Below are positions 1-7,744 of a stretch of DNA of 27,187 nt, one piece after another; position 1 is the stretch's first letter; each line of letters begins with the position of its first letter. Both the position numbers and the translations under genes were made by a program. The stretch covers positions 1 through 27,187 of the forward strand of contig CABQIF010000013.1 of NCBI GenBank assembly GCA_902464115.1. Reading direction: 5' to 3'. The DNA comes from an uncultured Ruminococcus sp. Its GTDB lineage: Bacteria > Bacillota > Clostridia > Oscillospirales > Ruminococcaceae. The notes under the pieces were generated by a model that was not told where the DNA came from, ran no database searches, and was given only the letters and a program-made list of their open reading frames with translations.

Positions 1-898
1 CTGATTTTTCTGAGATGACTACGTTATCTTTGCCATTTCGAGAACGATTGGCATCCGATTTTTGTATCAATCGGCTAAAAATTGCAAAAAGACTTGCATC
101 TTCGGTCGATGATACGGTAAAATACTTATATGAACTGCCGGATGGCAACTATGTGGAAACCGTCTGTATGCAGTATCATCACGGCACAAGCCTGTGCATT
201 TCCACACAGGTGGGCTGCCGGATGGGATGTCGGTTCTGTGCCTCTGCCATTGCAGGATTCGTGCGGAACTTGACACCAGCAGAAATGCTCCTGCAAATTT
301 ATGAAACGGAACGAGCACAGAATTGCAAGATCTCCAGTTTGGTGCTGATGGGCATTGGTGAACCACTGGACAATTTTGACAATGTACTGCGGTTTTTGCA
401 GCTGCTTTCCGACCCGAACGGGTATGGCATGAGTTTGCGGCATGTGACGGTTTCTACCTGTGGCATTGTGCCAAAGATTTTGGAGCTGGCAGAACAGCGG
501 CTGGGGCTGACGTTATCCGTTTCCCTGCATTGCCCGAACGATGCCGGAAGAAGTGCCATTATGCCCATCAATCGGTCTTATCCGATCGATGTTCTGCTGG
601 ATGCCTGTCAGACCTATTTTGAAAAGACTGGAAGACGGGTCACATTTGAGTATGCTGTGATGGAGCAGGTCAACAGTGCGGAGCAGGATGCAGCAGCACT
701 GGCAGAACGCTTGAAAGGGCTGCATGCTCATGTCAACTTGATTCCCATCAATCCAGTCAAGGAGCGGAATTTTCACACCTTAAAAAAGACGGTTTTGCAA
801 TTTCAAAAGACCTTAGAACGATATGGAATCGGCGTACACTGGGCAGCGATATTGAAGCTGCCTGCGGACAGCTGCGACGGGATGCCATTCAAAAATAA
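1..898 (+). CDS. rlmN: 23S rRNA/tRNA adenine-C2 methyltransferase RlmN, 5'-partial, frame broken near the 3' end
   Basis: RlmN is a radical-SAM enzyme that methylates C2 of A2503 in 23S rRNA and of A37 in some tRNAs. The frame is open to the left edge: the codons before the ATG at 15 read D-F-S-E and continue the conserved RlmN N-terminal region, so the true start lies outside the window. The CX3CX2C cluster motif is at residues 68-75 counted from that ATG, and the GEPL motif and C-terminal NLIPINP segment are present. After 'RYGIGV' (about 834) the frame is lost. The expected ending, LGSDIEAACGQLRR, is encoded in another frame and stops at TAA 896-898. The residues normally between them (about T-V-R-R-T) are missing, consistent with a deletion of about 13 nt. 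The second catalytic Cys (in CGQL) is therefore out of frame. As given, translation would run on to 1028 inside the next gene. This could be a real lesion or an assembly error. Confidence 0.9.
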
Positions 899-924
899 AA
901 AACATAGAAACAGGGGGGAATGCA

Positions 925-1653
925 TTGAATTTTGCAACTGCAACACATATTGGTTATGTGAGAGAGGAAAATCAGGACTGTGTCGAAATCCGGACGTTTC
1001 CAGATGGCGTTCTGGCACTGGTTTGTGACGGAATGGGCGGAGAACGCTCCGGAAAAGAAGCCAGTACCCGTGCAACTGAAATTTTTCTGGAATGCATGGA
1101 GGAACGCTGTCAAGAGCCGATGCAGACCTATGAAATCCGAAATGCGATGATGGCAGCGGTGTCTGCCGCCAACAGTGTCATCTATACTGCCGCAAAGCTG
1201 AACTATCAGAATTTTGGCATGGGAACAACTTGCGTGGCTGCGTTCTGGAATCAAGAGGGCGTGACCATTGTCAATGTCGGGGATAGCCGTGCGTATTACT
1301 ATGCAGATGGCGTTTTGCAGCCGATTACCATTGACCATACACTGGTCAATTTTCTGCTGTTTTCCGGAAAAATCAAAGAAGAGGAATTGGAAACCCATCC
1401 CATGAAGCACATGCTGATTCGAGCAGTTGGCGTCGAAAAAACGGTGGAAGCAGATGATTTCTTTTTGCCCTATACGGACGGCATGAAAATCCTGCTCTGT
1501 TCGGACGGACTGCATGGATTCTGTACCGAGGAAGAGATGCAGGAAATCTTGCAGCAGGAAAAGCCTGCACAGGAATTGGCGGATGAACTGCTGCAGCTGG
1601 CGTTGGAGAAAGGCGGCAGGGATAACATCGCAATTGCAATCATTACAGATTAA
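925..1653 (+). CDS. prpC: PP2C-type serine/threonine protein phosphatase
   Basis: This is a metal-dependent protein phosphatase of the PrpC/Stp family, 242 residues, the usual length. It is the partner that removes phosphates placed by the PASTA kinase encoded next. Signature motifs are NQD (16-18), DGMGG (35-39), VGDSRAYYY, LLCSDGL and GGRDN (230-234). The Asp residues of DGMGG, SDG and GRDN are those that hold the two metal ions in this family. The start is TTG at 925, behind an AGGGGGGA ribosome binding site at 912-919; no ATG lies near in the same frame. It starts 26 bp after the expected rlmN stop, and prkC starts 18 bp after its stop, so the three genes are probably co-transcribed. The protein is cytoplasmic, with no signal peptide or membrane segment. 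Confidence 0.95.
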   Translation: MNFATATHIGYVREENQDCVEIRTFPDGVLALVCDGMGGERSGKEASTRATEIFLECMEERCQEPMQTYEIRNAMMAAVSAANSVIYTAAKLNYQNFGMGTTCVAAFWNQEGVTIVNVGDSRAYYYADGVLQPITIDHTLVNFLLFSGKIKEEELETHPMKHMLIRAVGVEKTVEADDFFLPYTDGMKILLCSDGLHGFCTEEEMQEILQQEKPAQELADELLQLALEKGGRDNIAIAIITD

Positions 1654-1671
1654 CATCATCGGAGGGAGCGT

Positions 1672-3801
1672 ATGGATAATTATATCGGCAAACGGCTGGA
1701 CGGTCGCTATGAAATTACAGAGCTGATCGGGCAGGGCGGTATGGCAAATGTGTATAAGGCAACAGATGTGCTGGATAATCGGATTGTTGCCGTGAAGATT
1801 CTGAAACGGGAATTTTCAGAGAGTGATGAATTTTTGCGGCGATTCCGGAATGAATCCAAGGCAATTGCTGTTCTTTCTCACCCCAACATTGTCAAAATTT
1901 ATGACATGGGATTCTCAGAAAAGCTGCAATATATCGTCATGGAATATATTGACGGCATCACCTTAAAAGAATACATCGACAGCGAACGGGTTCTGAACTG
2001 GAAAGATGCCGTGCATTTTATCATTCAGATTTTACGGGCATTACAGCATGCCCATAACCGTGGAATCGTTCATCGGGACATCAAGCCGCAAAATATCATG
2101 CTGCTGACAGATGGAACGATTAAAGTCATGGACTTCGGAATCGCCAAGTTTGCACGGGAAGAGAGCATGACTGCAACCGATCAGGCAATCGGAACGGTAC
2201 ACTACATCAGTCCGGAGCAGGCAAGAGGGGACGTGACGGATGAAAAGAGCGATATTTATTCCGTTGGTGTCATGTTTTATGAGATGTTGACCGGACAAAA
2301 ACCGTTTGATACCGATAATCCGGTTTCCATTGCCGTGATGCATATCAAGAATATTCCAGTTCGGCCGAGAGATATTAACCCGAATATTCCTTCCGGTCTG
2401 GAAGAAATCATCATGCATGCGATGGAAAAAGATGCGGAAAACCGCTATCAGACTGCTTCCGATATGATTCGGGATATTGAAGCCTTCAAGCAGAACAACC
2501 AAATTATTTTCGGCTATTACAGTGTGCCGCTGGTACAGCAGCGAGCAGCGGAGAACGGTAGAATGCAATACGGTATGCCGTCGCAACAGCCGGTTGCATC
2601 GATGCAGCCACAGCAGCAACCAGAATATCTGCCGGAAGAACCGGACGAGGATGGAGATGACTATGAAGAACCGGATGAATATGAACCAGAGCCAAAACAA
2701 AAGTCGCTGGTTGTTCCGATTCTGACAGCCGTCACAGTGGTCGTCATTGTCGTTGCGGCAGTCTTTATTGTTGCCCTGCTGACCAATCCAAACTTGCTGC
2801 GGAAGTCCGTGGAAGTGCCGAATCTGATTGGTATGACCTATGATGATGCCGTTAAGAACTATGATAAAGACATTGTGCTCAGTGTTGAAGAAGAAGATTA
2901 CAACGATGACTATGCAGCTGGTACGATTTATAATCAGAGTGAAGACGCTGGAACAAGAGTTGACCGAGGCGACAACAACAAAATTCGAGTTGCGGTTGCA
3001 GTCAGCAAGGGGACACAGATGATTTCTGTTCCGGAAGTCAAGGGCTATTCTGAAGCAGAAGCAAAGAATATGCTGACCGATTTGGGCTTCCAAGTACACG
3101 AGATTCAAGAGGCAAGTAGCTCTGATGATGGCATTGAAAAGGGAAATTGTATCCGAACCGACCCGGCATATGGTACAGAATTGAAGGTTGGCAGCAACAT
3201 TGATTTGTATGTCAGCACGGGGATTGCCGTTGATGAAATCACCGTTCCGCAGTTTGTCGGCATGACACAGGCAGATGCAGAAACGGAATGTGCAAGAATC
3301 AACTTGAAGATTGCAAGCGTGGAAGAAGTCGATTCCGATAAGCCACAGGGTGAAATCGTAGAACAGAGCTTGAAAGCATACAGTGCAACCAATGCTGGTT
3401 CGGATATCAGCTTTAAAATCAGTAATGGCAGTGCACCGGAAGGTGAAATTAACTATGGAATGTATCTCCCAACCGATATTACAGGCAAGTATACAGTTGA
3501 TTTTACTATGGATGGAAAGGTGATCCAGAGTTATCCGTTTGTTGCGGAAACTGCTGGCGGTATGATTAGTATTCCAGTCAAGGGAACTGGACAAAAGCAA
3601 GTGACCGTTTCTGTAACAGGGGACAGCACTGGCATGACCGCTCGACTGGGTGTTTATACGTTTGATTTTACAGCAGGTTCTTTCACTGCAATTTCAGAGG
3701 ACTTTGAATCTGCCTTTGCTGCGGTGACACCGCAACATACAGAAGCAGCACCTGCTGCAACCGAAGCCCCGGCTGCACAACCGGAGGAATCACAGGAATG
3801 A
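1672..3801 (+). CDS. prkC: PASTA-domain serine/threonine protein kinase (PrkC/Stk1 type)
   Basis: This is a transmembrane Hanks-type kinase that senses peptidoglycan fragments or lipid II through external PASTA repeats. The kinase domain spans about residues 10-270: Gly-rich loop GQGGMANVY (20-28), catalytic Lys K42, HRDIKPQN (134-141) and DFG (154-156). A Gln- and acidic-rich juxtamembrane linker leads to one membrane helix at about 345-370. Outside are three PASTA repeats at roughly 382-448, 449-520 and 521-588, then a beta-rich domain without a name I recognise and an Ala/Glu-rich tail. It starts at ATG 1672 with GGAGGG at 1663-1668. It overlaps rsgA by 4 bp. The kinase-phosphatase-RsgA linkage is conserved in Firmicutes and ties cell-wall status to ribosome assembly; RsgA (CpgA) is a known PrkC substrate in Bacillus subtilis. 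All kinase key residues are intact. Confidence 0.96.
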   Translation: MDNYIGKRLDGRYEITELIGQGGMANVYKATDVLDNRIVAVKILKREFSESDEFLRRFRNESKAIAVLSHPNIVKIYDMGFSEKLQYIVMEYIDGITLKEYIDSERVLNWKDAVHFIIQILRALQHAHNRGIVHRDIKPQNIMLLTDGTIKVMDFGIAKFAREESMTATDQAIGTVHYISPEQARGDVTDEKSDIYSVGVMFYEMLTGQKPFDTDNPVSIAVMHIKNIPVRPRDINPNIPSGLEEIIMHAMEKDAENRYQTASDMIRDIEAFKQNNQIIFGYYSVPLVQQRAAENGRMQYGMPSQQPVASMQPQQQPEYLPEEPDEDGDDYEEPDEYEPEPKQKSLVVPILTAVTVVVIVVAAVFIVALLTNPNLLRKSVEVPNLIGMTYDDAVKNYDKDIVLSVEEEDYNDDYAAGTIYNQSEDAGTRVDRGDNNKIRVAVAVSKGTQMISVPEVKGYSEAEAKNMLTDLGFQVHEIQEASSSDDGIEKGNCIRTDPAYGTELKVGSNIDLYVSTGIAVDEITVPQFVGMTQADAETECARINLKIASVEEVDSDKPQGEIVEQSLKAYSATNAGSDISFKISNGSAPEGEINYGMYLPTDITGKYTVDFTMDGKVIQSYPFVAETAGGMISIPVKGTGQKQVTVSVTGDSTGMTARLGVYTFDFTAGSFTAISEDFESAFAAVTPQHTEAAPAATEAPAAQPEESQE

Positions 3802-4670
3802 TGCAGGAAAAAGAATCAGGCAGAATCTTACAGTGTATCGGTGGAATCTATACTGTTGTAACGGATACTGGAACGGTTTCCTGTAAGGCAAGAGGGGTGT
3901 TCCGAAAGCGGGGAATGACCCCTTATGCAGGGGATTTTGTCACCGTGAAACAGGGTGTGATTACCGAGATTCTGCCCCGAAAAAACAGCATCATCCGTCC
4001 GCCGCTGGCAAACTTAGACCAGCTGTTGTTTGTGACCTCCACCTATAAGCCTGTGCCGAATCTGCTGTTGCTGGATCAGTTCATGGCAGTTGCGATTTAT
4101 AAGCAGATTCAACCGGTTTTGGTGCTGACCAAGTTGGACTTACAAGACGGAGCAGCTTTGCAGGAACTGTATACCAATGCTGGAATTCCCGTATATCCGG
4201 TTTGTTATGACCAGCCGGATACGCTGGAGGCAGTGCGTGCTTGCCTGCGAGGAAAAGTCAGTGCCTTGACAGGAAATTCCGGTGCTGGGAAATCCACATT
4301 GCTGAATGCCTTATACCCGGATTTACAGCTGAAAGTTGGAGAAATCAGCGAGAAGCTGGGACGTGGACGGCATACAACCCGACAAGCCTCCTTGTATCCG
4401 CTGGATGGCGGTTATATTGCAGACACGCCCGGATTCTCCACGTTTGAACAGGAGCAATATGCACGCATCCCCAAGGAAGAACTGGCGGACTGTTTTCCGG
4501 AGTTCGCCCCGTATCAGGGAAGCTGTCGGTTTCAGGACTGTGCCCATGTCTGTGAAAAGGGCTGCGGTGTGCTGGCAGCCGTGCAGGATGGCAGCATAGC
4601 CGAAAGCCGTCATGCCTCTTATGTTGCCATGTATGAGATTGCAAAAAAGCGAAAGGACTGGGAGCAATGA
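3798..4670 (+). CDS. rsgA: Ribosome small subunit-dependent GTPase A
   Basis: RsgA is a circularly permuted GTPase that checks late 30S subunit maturation. The 290-residue protein has an N-terminal OB-fold (about 1-70), then G4 (TKLD), the G1 P-loop GNSGAGKS at 159-166, G3 (DTPGFS) and a C-terminal zinc-binding region with the Cys/His pattern C-x4-C-x-H-x-C-E-x3-C. The permuted order (G4 before G1) is diagnostic. The first ATG at 3798 overlaps the prkC stop (ATGA); a second ATG follows at 3801 and either could be used. A GGAGG at 3783-3787 and AGGA at 3794-3797 precede them. The stop overlaps the thiN start in the same ATGA manner, so translation is probably coupled across prkC-rsgA-thiN. Confidence 0.95.
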   Translation: MMQEKESGRILQCIGGIYTVVTDTGTVSCKARGVFRKRGMTPYAGDFVTVKQGVITEILPRKNSIIRPPLANLDQLLFVTSTYKPVPNLLLLDQFMAVAIYKQIQPVLVLTKLDLQDGAALQELYTNAGIPVYPVCYDQPDTLEAVRACLRGKVSALTGNSGAGKSTLLNALYPDLQLKVGEISEKLGRGRHTTRQASLYPLDGGYIADTPGFSTFEQEQYARIPKEELADCFPEFAPYQGSCRFQDCAHVCEKGCGVLAAVQDGSIAESRHASYVAMYEIAKKRKDWEQ

Positions 4671-5290
4671 AACGGGCAGTGATTTTCTCCGGCGGTGCAT
4701 TTGGAAAACCGGATTGGGTGACGTTGCCGAAAGATGCCATGATTCTTTGTGCAGACAGCGGTTTACGGCACGCCAGAGCGTTGAGCATTTCGCCGGATTG
4801 GGTACTGGGCGATTTTGATTCCAGTTCCGAACAGCCAGAGGGAGAATCTGTCTTGCGGTATCCGCCGGAAAAGGATGATACAGATACCATGCTGGCAGTG
4901 AAACAGGCTCTTTCTTTGGGAGCAGAAGAGATTCAGATTTACGGCGGACTCGGCGGACGGTTTGACCATGCCATTGCGAATGTGCAGGCATTGCGGTATC
5001 TGTCCGAACATGGGGCGGTTGGTTCACTCTGCGATGCACAGAACTGGATGACAGTGCAGACTGCCGGAACCGTTCGTCCGTATCCCAGACGGGACGGATG
5101 GTATTTCTCGCTGTTGTCGCTGAGCGATACTTGCACAGGAGTTACCATTACAGGGGCAAAGTATTGCTTGCAGAATGGTATGTTGCACGCAAATTTTCCG
5201 CTGGGAATCAGCAATGAAATCGTTGCCGAGCAGGCGGAAATCTCCCTGCAAACGGGAACGCTGTTGGTGTTATATACGAAAGATGCATAA
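4667..5290 (+). CDS. thiN: Thiamine pyrophosphokinase
   Basis: This enzyme transfers pyrophosphate from ATP to thiamine to give the coenzyme TPP. The 207-residue protein shows the family motifs CADSGLRHA (28-36), VLGDFDS (46-52), the acidic EKDDTD stretch (68-73) and GGLGGRFDHA (93-102), which form the catalytic and metal site. The start ATG overlaps the rsgA stop by 4 bp. In Bacillus subtilis the homologue yloS/thiN sits in the same cluster after rpe, which is absent here. A strong terminator follows immediately. It works on free thiamine, so it supports salvage. It could also complete the pathway of the thiE-thiD-thiC operon at 7094-9879 if thiamine phosphate is first dephosphorylated. Confidence 0.94.
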   Translation: MKRAVIFSGGAFGKPDWVTLPKDAMILCADSGLRHARALSISPDWVLGDFDSSSEQPEGESVLRYPPEKDDTDTMLAVKQALSLGAEEIQIYGGLGGRFDHAIANVQALRYLSEHGAVGSLCDAQNWMTVQTAGTVRPYPRRDGWYFSLLSLSDTCTGVTITGAKYCLQNGMLHANFPLGISNEIVAEQAEISLQTGTLLVLYTKDA

Positions 5291-5293
5291 AAC

Positions 5294-5334
5294 ATGCAGG
5301 AATCCAAACCGCTGGATTCCTGCATTTGTTTTTT
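5294..5334 (+). terminator. Intrinsic terminator after thiN
   Basis: A perfect 13-bp stem, ATGCAGGAATCCA (5294-5306) with TGGATTCCTGCAT (5313-5325), closes a 6-nt loop and is followed by TTGTTTTTT. It ends the rlmN-to-thiN transcript. The convergent EamA gene ends at 5345, so the hairpin may also slow transcription arriving from that side. Confidence 0.9.
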
Positions 5335-5344
5335 GTAGAACGAT

Positions 5345-6220
5345 TCAGGCGGTATGCGATTCTGCCCGTTTGTGATAAAAGAACATACAAACTGCCATAC
5401 CAATAATAATGCAATAACCGAGAATACTATATCCGTCCGGAACTTGCTGGAACAGGAAAAAGCCCAGCAGTGCCGCAAAAATAATCTGCGTATAGTCATA
5501 GACAGAAATATCTTTCGGGGCAGCGTAGAAGTAAGCGTTGGTCACACCAAACTGTCCGCCGGCTGCGGCAAGTCCTGCACCAATCAGAGAGAGCAGCTGC
5601 TTCCAGGTCATCGGCTCATAGTGCAGCAGCAGCCATGGCAGAGCAACCAGACAGGAAAAGGCAGAGAATAAAAAGATGATCCACGCCTTTGGAACGTGGC
5701 GAGTGCCCAAGTAGCGTACCATGGTATAGGCAAATCCTGCCCCGAATCCCCCTAGTAATCCGATACAAGAGGGAAACAATGAGAGATTCGAGAACGTCGG
5801 CTTGATGATGAACAGGCTGCCGATGAATGCACCGCAAATGATGCAGACTTGTTTCCAAGTGATTCGCTCTTTTAATAGCAGCCATGCCAGCAGTACCGAG
5901 AAAAACGGCGACATTTTATTCAGCATGGAGGCATCCGAGATGGGAAGATGGTCAACTGCATAGAAGTTGCAGAAGATGCCGACCGTTCCCATGGTTGCCC
6001 GTAACAATAACGCCCCGGCACTCTTTTTATCGCAGTGCAGGGGCTGCCGTTCCTTGAACAGCATGATCAAGGCGACCAGCAGGGCAATGAGGTTGCGGAA
6101 GAAGCTCTTCTGAATAAAGGATAAATCTCCGGCGAGCCGGACAAATGCATTCATCCAAGCAAAGCTGAATGCAGAAAAAATCAGGAAACACGTTCCTTTT
6201 GTACGGGAAGAAAGTTGCAT
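5345..6220 (-). CDS. EamA/DMT-family membrane transporter
   Basis: This 291-residue polytopic protein belongs to the drug/metabolite transporter superfamily. It has about ten hydrophobic segments arranged as two EamA repeats; the second begins near the AWIIFLFSAFSCLVALPWL helix. Substrates in this family range from amino acids and nucleotide sugars to cofactor precursors, and the sequence does not reveal which applies here. The start at 6220 was chosen because the peptide then opens MQLSSRTKGTCFLIF, as family members do, with an AGAAAGG ribosome site 11 nt upstream. The frame stays open to 6331, but that would place the start upstream of the gene's own promoter. The gene converges on thiN and diverges from the HD gene. 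Position beside thiamine genes does not by itself make it a thiamine-precursor transporter. Confidence 0.88.
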   Translation of the reverse strand: MQLSSRTKGTCFLIFSAFSFAWMNAFVRLAGDLSFIQKSFFRNLIALLVALIMLFKERQPLHCDKKSAGALLLRATMGTVGIFCNFYAVDHLPISDASMLNKMSPFFSVLLAWLLLKERITWKQVCIICGAFIGSLFIIKPTFSNLSLFPSCIGLLGGFGAGFAYTMVRYLGTRHVPKAWIIFLFSAFSCLVALPWLLLHYEPMTWKQLLSLIGAGLAAAGGQFGVTNAYFYAAPKDISVYDYTQIIFAALLGFFLFQQVPDGYSILGYCIIIGMAVCMFFYHKRAESHTA

Positions 6221-6254
6221 ATTTGATTCGACCTTTCTGATAAAATCTGTGTTT

Positions 6255-6283
6255 ATCATAGCACAAATGGCGTGTTTTTGCAA
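6255..6283 (-). promoter_or_regulatory. Sigma-A promoter for the EamA gene
   Basis: On the - strand, a -35 TTGCAA (6283-6278) and -10 TATGAT (6260-6255) are separated by 17 bp, about 35 nt upstream of the preferred start. It lies back to back with the promoter of the HD gene. Confidence 0.6.
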
Positions 6284-6319
6284 GCATAACAAAACAGTTG
6301 TCGTTTTTTCGCAAACTAC

Positions 6320-6348
6320 TTGACAAATCAAAAAAAATCTGTTACACT
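6320..6348 (+). promoter_or_regulatory. Sigma-A promoter for the HD-domain gene
   Basis: TTGACA (6320-6325) and TACACT (6343-6348) with exact 17-bp spacing lie 27 bp before the ATG at 6376. The spacer carries an A7 run. Confidence 0.85.
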
Positions 6349-6375
6349 GAACATAGATGAAAGGAAGGTGTCGCC

Positions 6376-6894
6376 ATGCTGAAAGCGATCGGTTCCAGGA
6401 AGGATCTGAAGCAGCAGCTGTATTATGAACTCGTTGCCGACTTGTTGGAAAGCAAATCGGTACAAGACCTGAAGCAATACCGCCATCATATCAAAACCAC
6501 ACGGTTTCAACATAGTTTGAATGTTTCCTATTATAATTATCTCATCTGCAAGTTTTTCCACTGGGATGCGGTTTCCGCTGCCCGTGCCGGATTGCTGCAC
6601 GATTTGTATTTTTATGAAACAGCCGACTATGATGCAGCCGAAACCCATGAATCTCACAGTGCTCATCATCCACAAGTGGCATTGCACAATGCGATGCAGC
6701 TGTTTTCGGTGAATGCTGTGGAGCAAGACATCATACAAAATCACATGTGGCCGGCAACTCGGCACATGCCGCACTACAAAGAAAGCTACGTGATCGTTGT
6801 CGTAGATAAATATTGTGCAGCACTCGAATATGTTGCTCCGTCCTTGCGGAGTCTGTTCCGGAAGATATTCCGGAGAAAACGGGCTGCTGCCTAA
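6376..6894 (+). CDS. HD-domain phosphohydrolase-like protein
   Basis: A soluble 172-residue protein with the metal-binding pattern of the HD superfamily: H46 (RFQHSLNV), the H75-D76 doublet (LLHDLY), further His at 98, 104 and 123 (QNHMWP) and D144 (VVDKYCA). Short HD proteins of this shape hydrolyse nucleotides or other phosphoesters; the exact substrate cannot be told. The C-terminus is strongly basic (RKIFRRKRAAA). The start ATG has AAGGAAGG upstream and its own promoter. Only 16 bp separate its stop from the TPP riboswitch, with no clear terminator or second promoter between, so the transcript may run through into the thiamine operon. A role in thiamine metabolism is possible but unproven. 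Confidence 0.85.
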   Translation: MLKAIGSRKDLKQQLYYELVADLLESKSVQDLKQYRHHIKTTRFQHSLNVSYYNYLICKFFHWDAVSAARAGLLHDLYFYETADYDAAETHESHSAHHPQVALHNAMQLFSVNAVEQDIIQNHMWPATRHMPHYKESYVIVVVDKYCAALEYVAPSLRSLFRKIFRRKRAAA

Positions 6895-6910
6895 CAAAAT
6901 TGAATGTTTT

Positions 6911-7000
6911 CGCATAGCGGGAGCGGATGAACGCCGCTGAGAGGATGTGCAGACACATCGACCGAGAACCTGATTTGGATTATGCCAACGTAGGGAATGC
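6911..7000 (+). ncRNA. TPP riboswitch (THI element) aptamer
   Basis: The aptamer shows the conserved THI-box cores: GCTGAGA at about 6936-6942 and AACCTGATTTGGATTATGCC followed by AACGTAGGGAA up to 6997. The two ends pair through GCAT (6912-6915) and ATGC (6997-7000). It binds thiamine pyrophosphate. It sits directly before thiE-thiD-thiC, and a terminator hairpin follows at 7028-7063, so control is by premature transcription termination when TPP is plentiful. Confidence 0.96.
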
Positions 7001-7027
7001 ATGATGAACTTGGAATCAAAATTCCTA

Positions 7028-7063
7028 CAGCATACCTGCTGCATTGCGGTATGCTGTTTTTTT
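7028..7063 (+). terminator. Riboswitch-controlled terminator (expression platform)
   Basis: CAGCATACC (7028-7036) pairs with GGTATGCTG (7048-7056) over an 11-nt loop, followed by seven T residues. It lies 27 nt after the aptamer and before the thiE ribosome site AAAGGAG (7074-7080). This is the off-state hairpin of the TPP switch. Confidence 0.92.
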
Positions 7064-7093
7064 ATGGAACAAGAAAGGAGTATCTACAGAAAG

Positions 7094-7744
7094 ATGCAGC
7101 TTACAGATGACCAGATGCGGCTTTATGCCATTACCGACGACCGCTGGTTGCATGGCAGAACGTTATACGATTGTGTGGAAGATGCCCTAAAAGGCGGTGT
7201 GACCATGCTGCAAGTTCGGGAAAAACATTGCAGTACAGCGGAATTGACAAAGCTTGCCATTCCGATCGTGTCGCTCTGTCACCGCTATCACGTCCCCTGT
7301 ATCATCAATGACGATGTCCAGGCTGCCAAGAATAGCGGTGCGGACGGTGTTCATGTTGGACAGGACGATACCAGCATTGCACAGGCAAGAGCCGTACTCG
7401 GTGCAGGAAAATGGATCGGAACAAGTGCCCACAATGTTGCAGAGGCAAAAAAAGCCCAGCAGGACGGGGCGGATTACATCGGAACAGGGGCAGTGTTTGG
7501 CTCGGCAACAAAACAGGATGCCACGCCGCTTTCGCTGCAAACTTTGCAGGAAATCTGTCAGGCTGTCACGATTCCAGTTGTTGCCATTGGCGGCATTACA
7601 GCGGAAAACGTTTTGCAGCTGCGTGGATTTGGTGGACAGGGCATTGCCGTGATTTCGGCGATTTTTGCGAAGCCGGACTGCATGACTGCTGCAAAGGAAA
7701 TGCGACAGATAGCAGATGCGATTTGTAAAGGAGCAGGAGCATGA
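7094..7744 (+). CDS. thiE: Thiamine-phosphate synthase
   Basis: ThiE joins HMP pyrophosphate to the thiazole phosphate to give thiamine phosphate. The 216-residue TIM-barrel carries QVREK (40-44), INDDVQAA (71-78), GVHVGQDD (85-92), IGTSAH (108-113), the GTG-rich 130-140 segment and VAIGGI (163-168), the last binding the phosphate. The start ATG 7094 follows the AAAGGAG at 7074-7080 with a rather long 13-nt gap. In-frame ATGs also exist at 7064 and 7001, but both lie in or before the terminator U-tract and would not be translatable in the off state. Length from 7094 matches the family. The stop overlaps thiD by 4 bp (ATGA). First gene of the riboswitch-controlled operon. Confidence 0.94.
   Translation: MQLTDDQMRLYAITDDRWLHGRTLYDCVEDALKGGVTMLQVREKHCSTAELTKLAIPIVSLCHRYHVPCIINDDVQAAKNSGADGVHVGQDDTSIAQARAVLGAGKWIGTSAHNVAEAKKAQQDGADYIGTGAVFGSATKQDATPLSLQTLQEICQAVTIPVVAIGGITAENVLQLRGFGGQGIAVISAIFAKPDCMTAAKEMRQIADAICKGAGA

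Noticed and set aside
834..840. Programmed ribosomal frameshift in rlmN
   Set aside because: Codons for conserved residues are absent at the junction and there is no slippery heptamer, so a deletion or sequence error explains it better.
889..1659. 256-codon open frame opposite prpC
   Set aside because: Antisense shadow of the phosphatase; its product shows no family motifs and no start signals.
2041..3600. 519-codon open frame on the - strand opposite prkC
   Set aside because: It is the antisense shadow of a well-supported kinase gene. The peptide is rich in Cys, His and Asn in no domain-like pattern, and it has no ribosome site.
6221..6331. Upstream extension of the EamA transporter
   Set aside because: It has no ribosome site, covers the divergent promoters and adds a non-family N-terminus.
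7001..7093. Earlier in-frame starts for thiE (7001, 7064)
   Set aside because: They lie in the riboswitch expression platform, before or directly on the terminator U-tract; the product from 7094 already has full family length.
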